Source: Oscillospiraceae bacterium
GTDB taxonomy: Bacteria; Bacillota; Clostridia; Oscillospirales; Ruminococcaceae
Reading direction: 5' to 3'
DNA: 54,046 bases
Assembly: GCA_900768125.1 (NCBI GenBank)
Contig: CAAGBS010000063.1
Span: 1 to 54,046 of the forward strand
Both the position numbers and the translations under genes were made by a program. Each line of letters starts with the position of its first letter. The first letter of the stretch is position 1. Shown here in pieces: positions 15,910-24,016 of this stretch. Below the pieces are notes generated by a model that saw nothing but the letters and a program-made list of their open reading frames with translations, had not been told where the DNA came from and did not search any database.

Positions 15910-16529
15910 CTTATCTCAGTGACCCCGTTCCTGACTGTTATCCTGTCCTCGCAGAACAGAGAAACTGCCTGCGGGAGAATCTTCCACTCAGCTTCCTCCA
16001 TGATGCGTTTCTGGAGTATCTCGGGCGTGTCGCCGGTCTTTACCTCAACAGCTTTCTGGAGAATTATAGGACCTGCGTCACAGTCGGCGGTGACGAAATG
16101 AACAGTTGCGCCGGACACCTTTACGCCCTTAGCAAGCGCGGCTTCATGGACGTGGAGTCCGTAGAAGCCCTTTCCGCAGAAACTCGGAATGAGCGCAGGG
16201 TGAATATTTATCATCTTGTTTGGAAATGCGTCGCACACCTGCTCATCGAGGATAGTCATGAACCCTGCGTATACAACGAGATCCGCTTTTTCCTCCACAA
16301 GTGCGTCACGCATTGCCTTGCTGTAGCTTTTCACATCGGGGAAGTCCCTGCGTACAAGCACGCGGGTCTTTATCCCGTTATCGGCTGCACGGGTGAGCGC
16401 ATAAGCGTCTGCTTTGCTGGCGATGACGCAGGTTATCCTGCCGCCCTTTATCTCACCGCGCTTTTCAGCGTCAATGAGCGCCTGCAGATTAGTTCCGCCG
16501 CCGGATACCAGCACGACAATGTTTTTCAT
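15906..16529 (-). CDS. purN: Phosphoribosylglycinamide formyltransferase
   Basis: A 207-aa GAR transformylase, the normal length. VSGGGTNLQALI near the N-terminus is the phosphate-binding loop, NIHPALIPSF contains the catalytic Asn-His pair, and GATVHFVTADCDAGPII contains the essential Asp. It uses 10-formyl-THF, which glyA-derived one-carbon units supply. Its stop overlaps the start of the unknown gene downstream by four bases. Confidence 0.96.
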   Translation of the reverse strand: MKNIVVLVSGGGTNLQALIDAEKRGEIKGGRITCVIASKADAYALTRAADNGIKTRVLVRRDFPDVKSYSKAMRDALVEEKADLVVYAGFMTILDEQVCDAFPNKMINIHPALIPSFCGKGFYGLHVHEAALAKGVKVSGATVHFVTADCDAGPIILQKAVEVKTGDTPEILQKRIMEEAEWKILPQAVSLFCEDRITVRNGVTEIR

Positions 16530-16541
16530 ATCTTACCTCCG

Positions 16542-17084
16542 CTATTCCCCGGTAAGGGATATCTCAACGCAGTTATAGCCGCCCTCGTCAGGGGACTCGC
16601 CTGAAAAGGGGTCTGTGTATTCCGCAATTACAGTATAGCCGCCAAGTATCAGCTCACGGAAAAATTCGCAGTCCTCCCCGCGGCTTATAGCCTGCTGCCA
16701 TGGCTCGCCGTTTATAGTAAGAACGCCGCTGAACATCTTTTTCGGCGAGTGCTTCAGTTCCATCACATTGTTGAACATGAATCCGAAGCTGCTTATAACC
16801 TTGCCGTTCATCGTGTAGCAGTAGATGCCGAGGTCGTCCCATGTATAATTCACGCGGTTGGAGACCATTCCGCTGCCGCAGGATTCTTCAAGAAATTCGC
16901 GGTTCTCTGCCGTGGTACGAAACTTTTTCCCTCTTGACGAACCAAGCAGCTTCTCAGCGGCTTCGAGATGAACAAGCACGTCAAGCATTGTTCCGTTTAT
17001 CATCAGCCCGTCCTTTGAGATATCGACCACGCACTGCTCCCCGGCGAAGGGAGCAGCGGTCTTCTTAGCAAATAAACCAAACAT
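16542..17084 (-). CDS. Uncharacterised 180-aa protein between purM and purN
   Basis: A soluble protein with alternating beta-rich segments (YTWDDLGIYCYTMNGKVISS, then FMFNNVMELKHSPKKMF). The repeated pattern of a short domain with a conserved tryptophan-aspartate recalls DUF7738-like proteins, but I cannot confirm this. Its start overlaps the purM stop by one base (TAATG), so it is coupled to purM. No catalytic motif is visible. Confidence 0.65.
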   Translation of the reverse strand: MFGLFAKKTAAPFAGEQCVVDISKDGLMINGTMLDVLVHLEAAEKLLGSSRGKKFRTTAENREFLEESCGSGMVSNRVNYTWDDLGIYCYTMNGKVISSFGFMFNNVMELKHSPKKMFSGVLTINGEPWQQAISRGEDCEFFRELILGGYTVIAEYTDPFSGESPDEGGYNCVEISLTGE

Positions 17085-18118
17085 TATTCGATAATGACGC
17101 CTTCATCGCTTGCGACAGTCTCGCCGATAATGAATGCGTTCTCGCCGTTTGCCTTGAGTATCTCAACAGCCTTTGCAGCGTCAGCCTTATCGACTACCAG
17201 CATCATGCCGATACCCATGTTGAATGTGTTGTACATATCGTGCTCGGAAATATTGCCGGTCTTCTGGAGGAGCTTGAATATAGCGGGGACTTCATAGCTG
17301 TTCTTGCTGATCTTTGCAGCAATTCCGTCAGGAAGCGCGCGCGGGATATTCTCGTAGAATCCGCCGCCGGTGATGTGGCTGATGGACTTTACATTTATCT
17401 TAGAGATAACGTCCAGGACAGGCTTTACATAAATTCTGGTAGGAGCAAGCAGCGCTTCGCCAAGTGAAGTGCCAAGCTCAGGGTAGAATGTCTTGAGGTT
17501 CTGCTCGTTGACATTGAACACCTTTCTTACCAGGGAGAAGCCGTTGGAGTGCACGCCGCTGGAAGCAATGCCAACGATAGCGTCGCCGGGCTTTACGGAA
17601 GTAGGGTCAAGTATCTTGGACTTGTCAACGATACCGGTGCTGTAGCCTGCGATATCGTACTCGTCTTCTGCCATCATGCCGGGGTGCTCAGCGGTCTCGC
17701 CGCCGACCAGCGCGCAGCCAGCCATAACGCAGCCGTCCGCAACGCCCTTGACGATAGCCGCTACCTTCTCGGGGACTACCTTGCCGATAGCTATGTAATC
17801 GAGGAAGAAAAGGGGCTTCGCGCCGCAGCAGATGATGTCGTTAACGCACATTGCAACTGCGTCGATACCGATGGTGTCGTGCTTGTTGAGCAGCATTGCG
17901 ATCTTGAGCTTGGTGCCTACGCCGTCAGTTCCGCTGACGAGCACCGGTTCCTTCATGCCAGCCAGGTCAGGCATGAACAGACCGCCGAATCCGCCGATAC
18001 CTGAGATACAGCCGGGGGTGTTCGTCCTTGCAACATGCTCTTTCATGAGTCTCACGGACTCGTATCCGGCGGTTACGTCTACGCCTGCTGCCTTATAGCT
18101 TTCGCTGAAACTTTTCAT
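17084..18118 (-). CDS. purM: Phosphoribosylformylglycinamidine cyclo-ligase
   Basis: A 344-aa AIR synthetase. The glycine-rich GGFGGLF, the family segment SGTDGVGTKLKIA, and GGETAEHPGMM (substrate/Mg site) are intact. It makes AIR from FGAM with ATP in step five of the pathway. The length is standard. It is about 75 bases downstream of purF and coupled to the unknown gene that follows. Confidence 0.97.
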   Translation of the reverse strand: MKSFSESYKAAGVDVTAGYESVRLMKEHVARTNTPGCISGIGGFGGLFMPDLAGMKEPVLVSGTDGVGTKLKIAMLLNKHDTIGIDAVAMCVNDIICCGAKPLFFLDYIAIGKVVPEKVAAIVKGVADGCVMAGCALVGGETAEHPGMMAEDEYDIAGYSTGIVDKSKILDPTSVKPGDAIVGIASSGVHSNGFSLVRKVFNVNEQNLKTFYPELGTSLGEALLAPTRIYVKPVLDVISKINVKSISHITGGGFYENIPRALPDGIAAKISKNSYEVPAIFKLLQKTGNISEHDMYNTFNMGIGMMLVVDKADAAKAVEILKANGENAFIIGETVASDEGVIIE

Positions 18119-18192
18119 TTTACTGACCTTTCTCTAAGGAAGCGCCGCAGGATACGGAGCACCTTAATTATGTGTTATTCTAAGTTCAACGC

Positions 18193-19617
18193 TCATTCGT
18201 CGAACTTCATTTCGAATTTATCCTTGGGAATCTCTTTCGGGACTTCAATGGGGTATTCACCGGTAAAGCAGCCTGTGCAGAAGCCGCAGCCCGCGTTCTC
18301 GGCAATTTTCGTAACGCTGTCAGTGCTGAGGAATCCAAGTGAATCAACGCCGATAATCTTCGCTATCTCCTCGACTGTATGCTTGTTAGCAATGAGATTC
18401 TCCTTGCTGTCGATGTCAGTTCCGAAGAAGCACTCGCTTATGAAAGGCGGGGAGGAGATACGCATGTGTATTTCAGTCGCCCCGGCGTGTCTGAGGAGCT
18501 TTACGACCTTTGCGGAGGTCGTGCCGCGTACTATACTGTCGTCGATAAGCACGACGCGCTTGCCCTTAACAGTTTCGGAAACAGCGTTCAGCTTTATCTT
18601 GACAGAATTTTCACGCATACCCTGGGTCGGCTGAATGAACGTTCTGCCGATGTAGCGGTTTTTCACGAAGCCAACGCCGTAGGGGATACCGCTCTGCTGA
18701 GCGAATCCGAGCGCGGCGTCAAGTCCGCTGTCCGGGCAGCCGATGACCACGTCAGCCTGAACCGGGTGTTCCAGCGCAAGGTAATGCCCGGCACGCAGCC
18801 GCGCACGATGAACGCTTGCACCCTCAATGACTGAATCAGGGCGTGCGAAGTAAATAAACTCAAATACACACATGGAGCTTTTCTGACCGCAGTGCGTCTT
18901 AATGGACTGAACGCCGTTATCGTCCACAACGACTATCTCGCCCGGCTCGACATCTCTGACGAACTCGGCGCCGATACTGTCAAGCGCGCATGTCTCGGAC
19001 GCGAAAACATATCCGGTGTTGTCCGGAAGCGCGCCTAAACACAGCGGTCTGAACCCCTGAGGGTCTCTCGCGGCGATCAGCTTTTTAGGTGACATCACGA
19101 CAAGGGAATAGGCGCCCTTGATCTTATACATTGCCTTTTCGACTGCCTCCTGAATGGAGCCGGTCTCCAGGCGTCCCTCGGTAACTGCATAGGAAATGAC
19201 CTCTGTATCGCTCGTGCTGTGGAAAATCGCGCCTTTCAGTTCATATTGGCTGCGCAATTCCAGCGCGTTGATAAGGTTTCCGTTGTGCGCAATGGCAAGC
19301 GCGCCCTTTACATGGCGGACGGTCATGGGCTGGCAGTTGGCGGTGTTCACGTTGCCCGTTGTAGAGTAGCGGACGTGACCGACAGCTATTTTACCCTGGC
19401 CAAGCTCTGCAAGTTCGCGCTCATTGAAGACCTCGTTCACAAGTCCAAGCCCCTTGTGGGTCTTGAAAACGCCGCGGTCGTTCACAACTATGCCGCAGCT
19501 TTCCTGACCACGGTGCTGAAGGGCATAAAGTCCGAAATAAGCGGAGTGCGCGACATCGGAAGGCGTATTGCAGTAGATACCGAATACGCCGCATTCCTCG
19601 TGGATATTACCTGACAT
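18193..19617 (-). CDS. purF: Amidophosphoribosyltransferase (active form)
   Basis: A 474-aa enzyme of the first committed step (PRPP plus glutamine to phosphoribosylamine). A propeptide of eight residues precedes the N-terminal nucleophile Cys9 (ECGVFG), as in Bacillus-type precursors that are cleaved to expose the cysteine. LQHRGQES is the glutamine loop and IDDSIVRGTT is the PRPP loop. Cysteines in SSMCVFEF, SECFFG and GCGFCTGCF match the 4Fe-4S ligands. It lies six bases downstream of the paralog 19624-21048. Confidence 0.97.
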   Translation of the reverse strand: MSGNIHEECGVFGIYCNTPSDVAHSAYFGLYALQHRGQESCGIVVNDRGVFKTHKGLGLVNEVFNERELAELGQGKIAVGHVRYSTTGNVNTANCQPMTVRHVKGALAIAHNGNLINALELRSQYELKGAIFHSTSDTEVISYAVTEGRLETGSIQEAVEKAMYKIKGAYSLVVMSPKKLIAARDPQGFRPLCLGALPDNTGYVFASETCALDSIGAEFVRDVEPGEIVVVDDNGVQSIKTHCGQKSSMCVFEFIYFARPDSVIEGASVHRARLRAGHYLALEHPVQADVVIGCPDSGLDAALGFAQQSGIPYGVGFVKNRYIGRTFIQPTQGMRENSVKIKLNAVSETVKGKRVVLIDDSIVRGTTSAKVVKLLRHAGATEIHMRISSPPFISECFFGTDIDSKENLIANKHTVEEIAKIIGVDSLGFLSTDSVTKIAENAGCGFCTGCFTGEYPIEVPKEIPKDKFEMKFDE

Positions 19618-19623
19618 TTAGGT

Positions 19624-21048
19624 TCATTCCTTTCCGTTCCAGCAGTAGCTGCAAAGCCCGCTTTCAGGAAGTCCGACAGCCCTGACCGTACCCTCCAGTG
19701 ACTGAAATTCAAGGGAGGTGAGTTTCAGGCGCTTGCATATCTCAGCCCTGAGGCGCTTTCCGCGCTCGGTGTTGGTGTCGCTGTACTCATTGATGTACTT
19801 GACGCCGTCTTCACCCTCAAACTCATGGATAATGCGGCGGGCGATGAGATCAAGCTCAGAGGTGCTGCGCGAGAAGTTGAGGTACTTGCAGCCGTACATT
19901 ATCGGAGGACATGCGGAGCGCATGTGTACTTCCTTTGCACCGTTGGCATACAGGAACTCAACAGTTTCGCGAAGCTGCGTGCCTCTTACGATACTGTCGT
20001 CAACAAACAGGAGCTTCTTTCCCTCGATCAGTTCGTGAACAGGGATAAGCTTCATCTTTGCAACTTTGTTTCTCATGGACTGGCTCTGCGGCATAAAGCT
20101 GCGCGGCCAGGTGGGGGTGTACTTTATAAAGGGACGTGCGAACGGAATGCCGCTTCTGTTTGCATAACCGATGGCATGCGGAACGCCGGAATCCGGAACG
20201 CCGCAGATGAAGTCAACATCGGGAAGTGTACCGCTTTGGATATCATGCTCAGCCATTATCTCGCCGTTTCTGGTACGCATAGTTTCTACGGTCACGCCCT
20301 CGTAGATCGAGTTGGGATAGCCGTAGTAGGTCCACAGGAACGTGCATATCTTCAGGTCGCTTATGTGACCCTCACTGAGTACTTCAGCACGCTTTGAGGT
20401 TATCTTTACAATCTCGCCGGGGAGCATTTCGCGATAGAGCTCATATCCCAGCTTCTGGAATGCGAAGCTTTCAAAAGATACGCAGTAGCCGTCATCGCGT
20501 CTTCCTATTATAATAGGAAGCCTGCCGTTTTTGTCCCTGGCAGCAATGATACCGTCCTCGGTCAGGATAAGCAGCGACATGGTGCCCTGTATCTTTTCCT
20601 GCGCGTACCTGATTCCGTCAACTATGTTGTCGCGCTGCGCGATAAGTCCTCCGATGAGGGCAGAGGAATTTACCTTTCCGCTGCTCATCGCCTCGAAGCT
20701 TGCGCTGGAATTGCTCAGCAGCTCATTGCAAAGCTCCTCATCGTTGTTGATTATGCCGATATTACAGACCGCATAGGTTCCGAGTCTCGATTTCAGCAGG
20801 ATGGGCTGCGGGTCAGTATCGCTGATACTTCCTATGCAGAGATTTCCCTCCATGCCGTCAACATCGCTCTCGAACTTAGTGCGGAACGGTGAATTTTCAA
20901 TGCTGTGAATGCTTCTCTGAAAGCCCTTTTCGGGTGAATATGCAGTCATTCCGCCCCTGCGTGTGCCGAGGTGTGAATGATAGTCGGTGCCGAAAAACAC
21001 ATCGCTGATACAGTTGTGTTCTGCAGCCGCTCCAAAAAAACCGCCCAT
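19624..21048 (-). CDS. PurF paralog lacking the catalytic cysteine
   Basis: A 474-aa protein with the same domain layout as PurF (glutaminase fold, then phosphoribosyltransferase). It starts MGGFFG, so the position of the nucleophile Cys holds Gly. No upstream extension can supply a Cys, because a stop lies two codons before the ATG. The PRPP loop VDDSIVRGTQ is intact, and cysteines in KICTFLW, MYGCKYL and GLCSYCW parallel the Fe-S ligands of PurF. It should not hydrolyse glutamine. It may use free ammonia, bind the true PurF, or act as a regulator. The presence of both copies in tandem in the operon favours a partner role, which is inference. Confidence 0.9.
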   Translation of the reverse strand: MGGFFGAAAEHNCISDVFFGTDYHSHLGTRRGGMTAYSPEKGFQRSIHSIENSPFRTKFESDVDGMEGNLCIGSISDTDPQPILLKSRLGTYAVCNIGIINNDEELCNELLSNSSASFEAMSSGKVNSSALIGGLIAQRDNIVDGIRYAQEKIQGTMSLLILTEDGIIAARDKNGRLPIIIGRRDDGYCVSFESFAFQKLGYELYREMLPGEIVKITSKRAEVLSEGHISDLKICTFLWTYYGYPNSIYEGVTVETMRTRNGEIMAEHDIQSGTLPDVDFICGVPDSGVPHAIGYANRSGIPFARPFIKYTPTWPRSFMPQSQSMRNKVAKMKLIPVHELIEGKKLLFVDDSIVRGTQLRETVEFLYANGAKEVHMRSACPPIMYGCKYLNFSRSTSELDLIARRIIHEFEGEDGVKYINEYSDTNTERGKRLRAEICKRLKLTSLEFQSLEGTVRAVGLPESGLCSYCWNGKE

Positions 21049-21088
21049 ATAAAGTTATACCGCCTTTTCTCTGTCTGTACTAACTAAA

Positions 21089-21114
21089 CCGGGGCAGGGG
21101 ATCACCTGCTCCGG
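21089..21114. other. Intercistronic hairpin between purC and the purF paralog
   Basis: CCGGGGCAGG/CCTGCTCCGG forms a 10-bp stem with one G-T pair and a six-base loop. No T-run follows on the minus strand, so it is probably an mRNA stability or processing element, not a terminator. Confidence 0.5.
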
Positions 21115-21151
21115 ATAGTCAGCGTAATATCCCGATTCCCTGAGTGTAGGA

Positions 21152-21874
21152 TTACTTGTTTTCGCCGAAGATACGGTGCATGATCTCCTGGTAAGCGTCC
21201 TCTACGCCGCCCATATCTCTGCGGAAGCGGTCCTTGTCAAGCTTCTCGTGAGTGGTGGAATCCCAGAAACGGCAGGTATCCGGAGAGATCTCGTCAGCGA
21301 GAATGATCTGACCGTGGTAACGACCGAACTCTATCTTGAAGTCGATGAGGTCGATGTTGAGCTTCTTGAAGAAGCCGAGCATGAACTCGTTAACTTTGAA
21401 AGCATACTTGGAGATGGTGTCGATCTCTTCCTGAGTAGCAAGACCCAGACCGAGCGCATAGTAGCTGTTGATGAACGGATCGCCGAGGTCGTCGTTCTTG
21501 TAGCTGAATTCCAGGGTAGGAGTCTTCAGGGGAGTACCCTCTTCGATACCCAGCTTCTTGGAGAAGCTGCCTGCCGCTACGTTTCTTACGATAACTTCCA
21601 GCGGAACGATCTCGACCTTCTTTACAACGGTCTCGCGGTCGTTTATCTCCTCAACGAGATGGGTGGGAATGCCCTCCTTCTCGAGCAGACCGAACATGTA
21701 GTTGGTCATCTTGTTGTTGATAACGCCCTTGCCTGCGATCTGACCCTTCTTCAGACCGTTGAATGCAGTTGCGTCGTCCTTGTAGGAAACCATTACATAA
21801 TCGGGGTTCTCCTTAACTGCGAAAACCTTCTTAGCCTTGCCCTCATAAAGCTGTTCTGCCTTTGTGTAACCCAT
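21152..21874 (-). CDS. purC: SAICAR synthase
   Basis: A 240-aa phosphoribosylaminoimidazole-succinocarboxamide synthase of typical bacterial length. LYEGKAKKVF at the N-terminus binds ATP, EVIVRNVAAGS and DFKIEFGR are family signatures, and LADEISPDTCRFWD is the metal/substrate motif. It joins CAIR with aspartate. It follows purE by about 55 bases in the same transcript. Confidence 0.97.
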   Translation of the reverse strand: MGYTKAEQLYEGKAKKVFAVKENPDYVMVSYKDDATAFNGLKKGQIAGKGVINNKMTNYMFGLLEKEGIPTHLVEEINDRETVVKKVEIVPLEVIVRNVAAGSFSKKLGIEEGTPLKTPTLEFSYKNDDLGDPFINSYYALGLGLATQEEIDTISKYAFKVNEFMLGFFKKLNIDLIDFKIEFGRYHGQIILADEISPDTCRFWDSTTHEKLDKDRFRRDMGGVEDAYQEIMHRIFGENK

Positions 21875-21928
21875 GGTGATATCTCCTTTGATCTTCTGTG
21901 TATTTTTCCTGCAAAGCAGGTCAGTGAC

Positions 21929-22432
21929 TTAAATTTCTTTTGCAGTTTCCTGCATTTTTGCGTCAGCGGCGAGGTTCTTCTCGTTCTGCTTCTTCTTGAA
22001 AGCAGTGAGCTTCTCGGCGATGGAATCGTCGCTCACTGCAAGTATCTCAGCGGCGAGATAGCCGGCGTTTGCAGCCGCGTCTATCCCAACAGTAGCCACC
22101 GGAACTCCCGGAGGCATCATAACGGAACTCAGCAGAGCGTCAACGCCCTCCAGTGCCTTCGCTTTCACGGGGATAGCGATGACAGGCAGGGTAGTGTTGC
22201 CTGCGATCGCGCCTGCGAGGTGAGCCGCCATTCCGGCTGCTGCGATGATTGCTCCGAAGCCGTTCTCGCGTGCATTCTGCGCAAACTCAGCGACCTCTTT
22301 CGGTGAGCGGTGAGCGGAAAGCACTCTCATCTCGAACGGAATGCCGAACTCCTTTAATGCCTCGGCAGCCTTGCGTACAACGGGGAAGTCGCTGTCGCTG
22401 CCCATAACTATGCCAACTTTTTTCTGTGACAT
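21929..22432 (-). CDS. purE: N5-carboxyaminoimidazole ribonucleotide mutase
   Basis: A 167-aa PurE. GSDSDFPV at the start and SAHRSP are the conserved nucleotide-binding segments, and the AAAGMAAHLAG core is class I-like. No purK is present in the window. It is the first structural gene of the purine operon, with GGAAG upstream, and lies 34 bases after the leader terminator hairpin. The 20-residue C-terminal Lys/Glu tail is slightly longer than usual. Confidence 0.96.
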   Translation of the reverse strand: MSQKKVGIVMGSDSDFPVVRKAAEALKEFGIPFEMRVLSAHRSPKEVAEFAQNARENGFGAIIAAAGMAAHLAGAIAGNTTLPVIAIPVKAKALEGVDALLSSVMMPPGVPVATVGIDAAANAGYLAAEILAVSDDSIAEKLTAFKKKQNEKNLAADAKMQETAKEI

Positions 22433-22465
22433 GATATCTTCCTTTCGTATGCTTGAAAATAAAAA

Positions 22466-22488
22466 TAGCTGTATGCGGAATACAGCTA
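22466..22488 (-). terminator. Leader terminator (attenuator) of the purine operon
   Basis: TAGCTGTAT/ATACAGCTA (9-bp stem, GCGGA loop in plus-strand reading) is followed on the minus strand by TTTTTATTTT. It lies between the leader peptide and purE. Bases 22475-22482 (GCGGAATA, plus strand) are exactly complementary to 22539-22546 (TATTCCGC) inside the leader ORF, which gives a competing antiterminator pairing. Confidence 0.75.
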
Positions 22489-22493
22489 AAAAG

Positions 22494-22580
22494 TTACAAT
22501 TCTCTTATGGTTGCACTTATTCTGTAAAAAGAAGCCGTTATTCCGCTGTAGCAGCCGTGACATGATAAATTGCACACCAT
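22494..22580 (-). CDS. 28-aa leader peptide upstream of purE
   Basis: The ORF begins with ATG at 22580, ten bases after a strong AGAAGGAG site, and ends with TAA at 22496-22494. The peptide starts MVCNLSCHGC and holds three cysteines in its first ten residues. The stop is five bases from the terminator stem, so a ribosome waiting there would cover the stem and favour read-through. Codons 12-14 contain the bases that can pair with the terminator. No peptide of this sequence is known to me. Coding is supported by the ribosome site and location only. Confidence 0.6.
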   Translation of the reverse strand: MVCNLSCHGCYSGITASFYRISATIREL

Positions 22581-22651
22581 TGTAACGATATCTCCTTCTA
22601 ACAGAATCAGCCGTCAGGGTCCACGCGGGAACCGAGCAAAACCATAATTAT

Positions 22652-22680
22652 ATTTTACTATATAATTGCCGGAATTTCAA
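22652..22680 (-). promoter_or_regulatory. Promoter of the purine operon
   Basis: On the minus strand TTGAAA (22680-22675), a 17-base spacer and TAAAAT (22657-22652) lead into a leader of about 210 bases that contains the peptide ORF and the terminator. I found no match to known purine, PRPP or guanidine riboswitch consensus in the leader. Confidence 0.7.
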
Positions 22681-22713
22681 GTGCTTTTTAAAAAATTCCA
22701 CAAAATTTATCAA

Positions 22714-22746
22714 AATGCCGCACAATTGTGCCCGAAATCCGGCATT
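22714..22746 (-). terminator. Terminator of the HD-GtrA-GH27 operon
   Basis: AATGCCG/CGGCATT encloses a GCACAATTGTGC palindrome and is followed on the minus strand by TTTTGATAAATTTTG. It lies 18 bases after the HD gene stop and before the purine promoter. Confidence 0.65.
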
Positions 22747-22763
22747 ATATCAGTAAATAATTA

Positions 22764-23453
22764 TCACAGAAGCAGAGCGTCGTTTATCCGCAGCCGGAAC
22801 TGCACGCCCAGAAAGTCAGCGGCGCGGCGGCACAGCTTCATTCGGTCGAGGAAAATCTCAAAATATTCCATTATTGAGGAGATGGTCTGGTCGATCGTCA
22901 GGTCGAGGATCAGCTGCTTCTTGTCGTCGGAAAAATACAGCGAGGACTTCTCAACAGCGTAATTCACGCGGTCGTGGATATCTTTGGCGAGATTCTCCGA
23001 ACTCGGGACGAAAGGTCCGTCAGCGGAGCGCACTCTTGAACGGCGTACATCGGATTTATCCGCGATTATCAGTGCCGCAGCTATGGGCGTTACGGGAGCC
23101 GCAGTATTCTCGTCATGGTTGCCTATCGCCGAAATTATCAGCGATATCTCGTCAGCGGGCATGCCAAGATTATCCAGCAGTCGAAAAGCCATGATCGCGC
23201 CGCTCTGCGCGTGGTCAATCCTGTTGACTACATTGCCGATATCGTGCATGTACGCGGCTATCTCCGCAAGCTCGCAGGTGCGCTGTTCATAGCCCAGCGT
23301 AGTCAGTATCATGAACGCAGAAGCAGCCGCGCGCTCGACATGCGCGTTGGAATGCTCGGTGTAGCCTATGGTGCTGAGCGCTGCGTCCGCGTAGTTGATA
23401 TAGGTCTGAATATCTTTATTTCTGCGTATATATTCATAGGTAAGATTACTCAA
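22764..23453 (-). CDS. HD-domain phosphohydrolase
   Basis: A 229-aa protein with a metal-dependent HD fold: H38, the HD pair in AYMHDIGN (H70-D71), GNHDE and a later ADKSD aspartate, which form the usual set of metal ligands. The remaining C-terminal 80 residues are helical with no second domain. Such proteins hydrolyse nucleotides or signalling phosphoesters; the substrate is not evident. It overlaps the gtrA-like stop by four bases (ATGA), so it is coupled to the carbohydrate genes upstream. Confidence 0.85.
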   Translation of the reverse strand: MSNLTYEYIRRNKDIQTYINYADAALSTIGYTEHSNAHVERAAASAFMILTTLGYEQRTCELAEIAAYMHDIGNVVNRIDHAQSGAIMAFRLLDNLGMPADEISLIISAIGNHDENTAAPVTPIAAALIIADKSDVRRSRVRSADGPFVPSSENLAKDIHDRVNYAVEKSSLYFSDDKKQLILDLTIDQTISSIMEYFEIFLDRMKLCRRAADFLGVQFRLRINDALLL

Positions 23454-24016
23454 TTGCCTTTCCTTTCACTTTCCGTTTTCTTCCTGAAAACAAGAAGCTT
23501 GCTGAGAACGTAATTCAGTATCAGTATGATAATGTTGGAGAAGAGCTTGCAGCCGAGTTCGTACCAGCTGTTCTTTATCCCGGTGAGGTCTACCAGCAGG
23601 AACATTATCACAAGGTCAACGAACAGAGTGGCAAGCCGCGCCGCGTAAAACGAAGCCGCTTCCCTCAGCACGCCGGAAACGCGCTTTTCCGCGCTCCGAA
23701 AAACTACGGTGCGGTTGGTGACGAATGCGAATGTCACCGACAGTATCCACGAAATGATCACTGGGAGCGCAGTCGCGCTGTCTGTTCCGAAGACGGAGGT
23801 GATACTGAATATCCACCTCAGCCAGACCGGAACCGACTCCGCGTCCGGGAATATCCAGCGCGCCGCGTAGTAGCTTGCAAAGCTGATTATCGTAGTAAGA
23901 ACGCCGAAAACGACGTACATTATTATTTCCCGATATTTCGCGTAAAGTCCGCGCCTGCCGTCCCCGGTTTTCAGCCCGGCGAATATCTCGCGGATAGTTT
24001 CTTTTCCGATTTTCAT
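23450..24016 (-). CDS. GtrA-family membrane protein
   Basis: A 188-aa integral membrane protein with four hydrophobic segments (about 30-52, 72-97, 118-140 and 150-172), the GtrA/DPMS pattern. Such proteins are linked to translocation of lipid-linked sugars for surface polysaccharide. The ATG at 24016 is chosen because it overlaps the alpha-galactosidase stop by four bases (ATGA); a longer open frame upstream lies within that gene. Its coupling to a glycosidase and an HD hydrolase is unusual for the family. Confidence 0.85.
   Translation of the reverse strand: MKIGKETIREIFAGLKTGDGRRGLYAKYREIIMYVVFGVLTTIISFASYYAARWIFPDAESVPVWLRWIFSITSVFGTDSATALPVIISWILSVTFAFVTNRTVVFRSAEKRVSGVLREAASFYAARLATLFVDLVIMFLLVDLTGIKNSWYELGCKLFSNIIILILNYVLSKLLVFRKKTESERKGN

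Noticed and set aside
22581..22650. PRPP, guanidine or purine riboswitch in the purE leader
   Set aside because: The leader does not contain the conserved sequence cores of these classes; the peptide/terminator arrangement explains it better.
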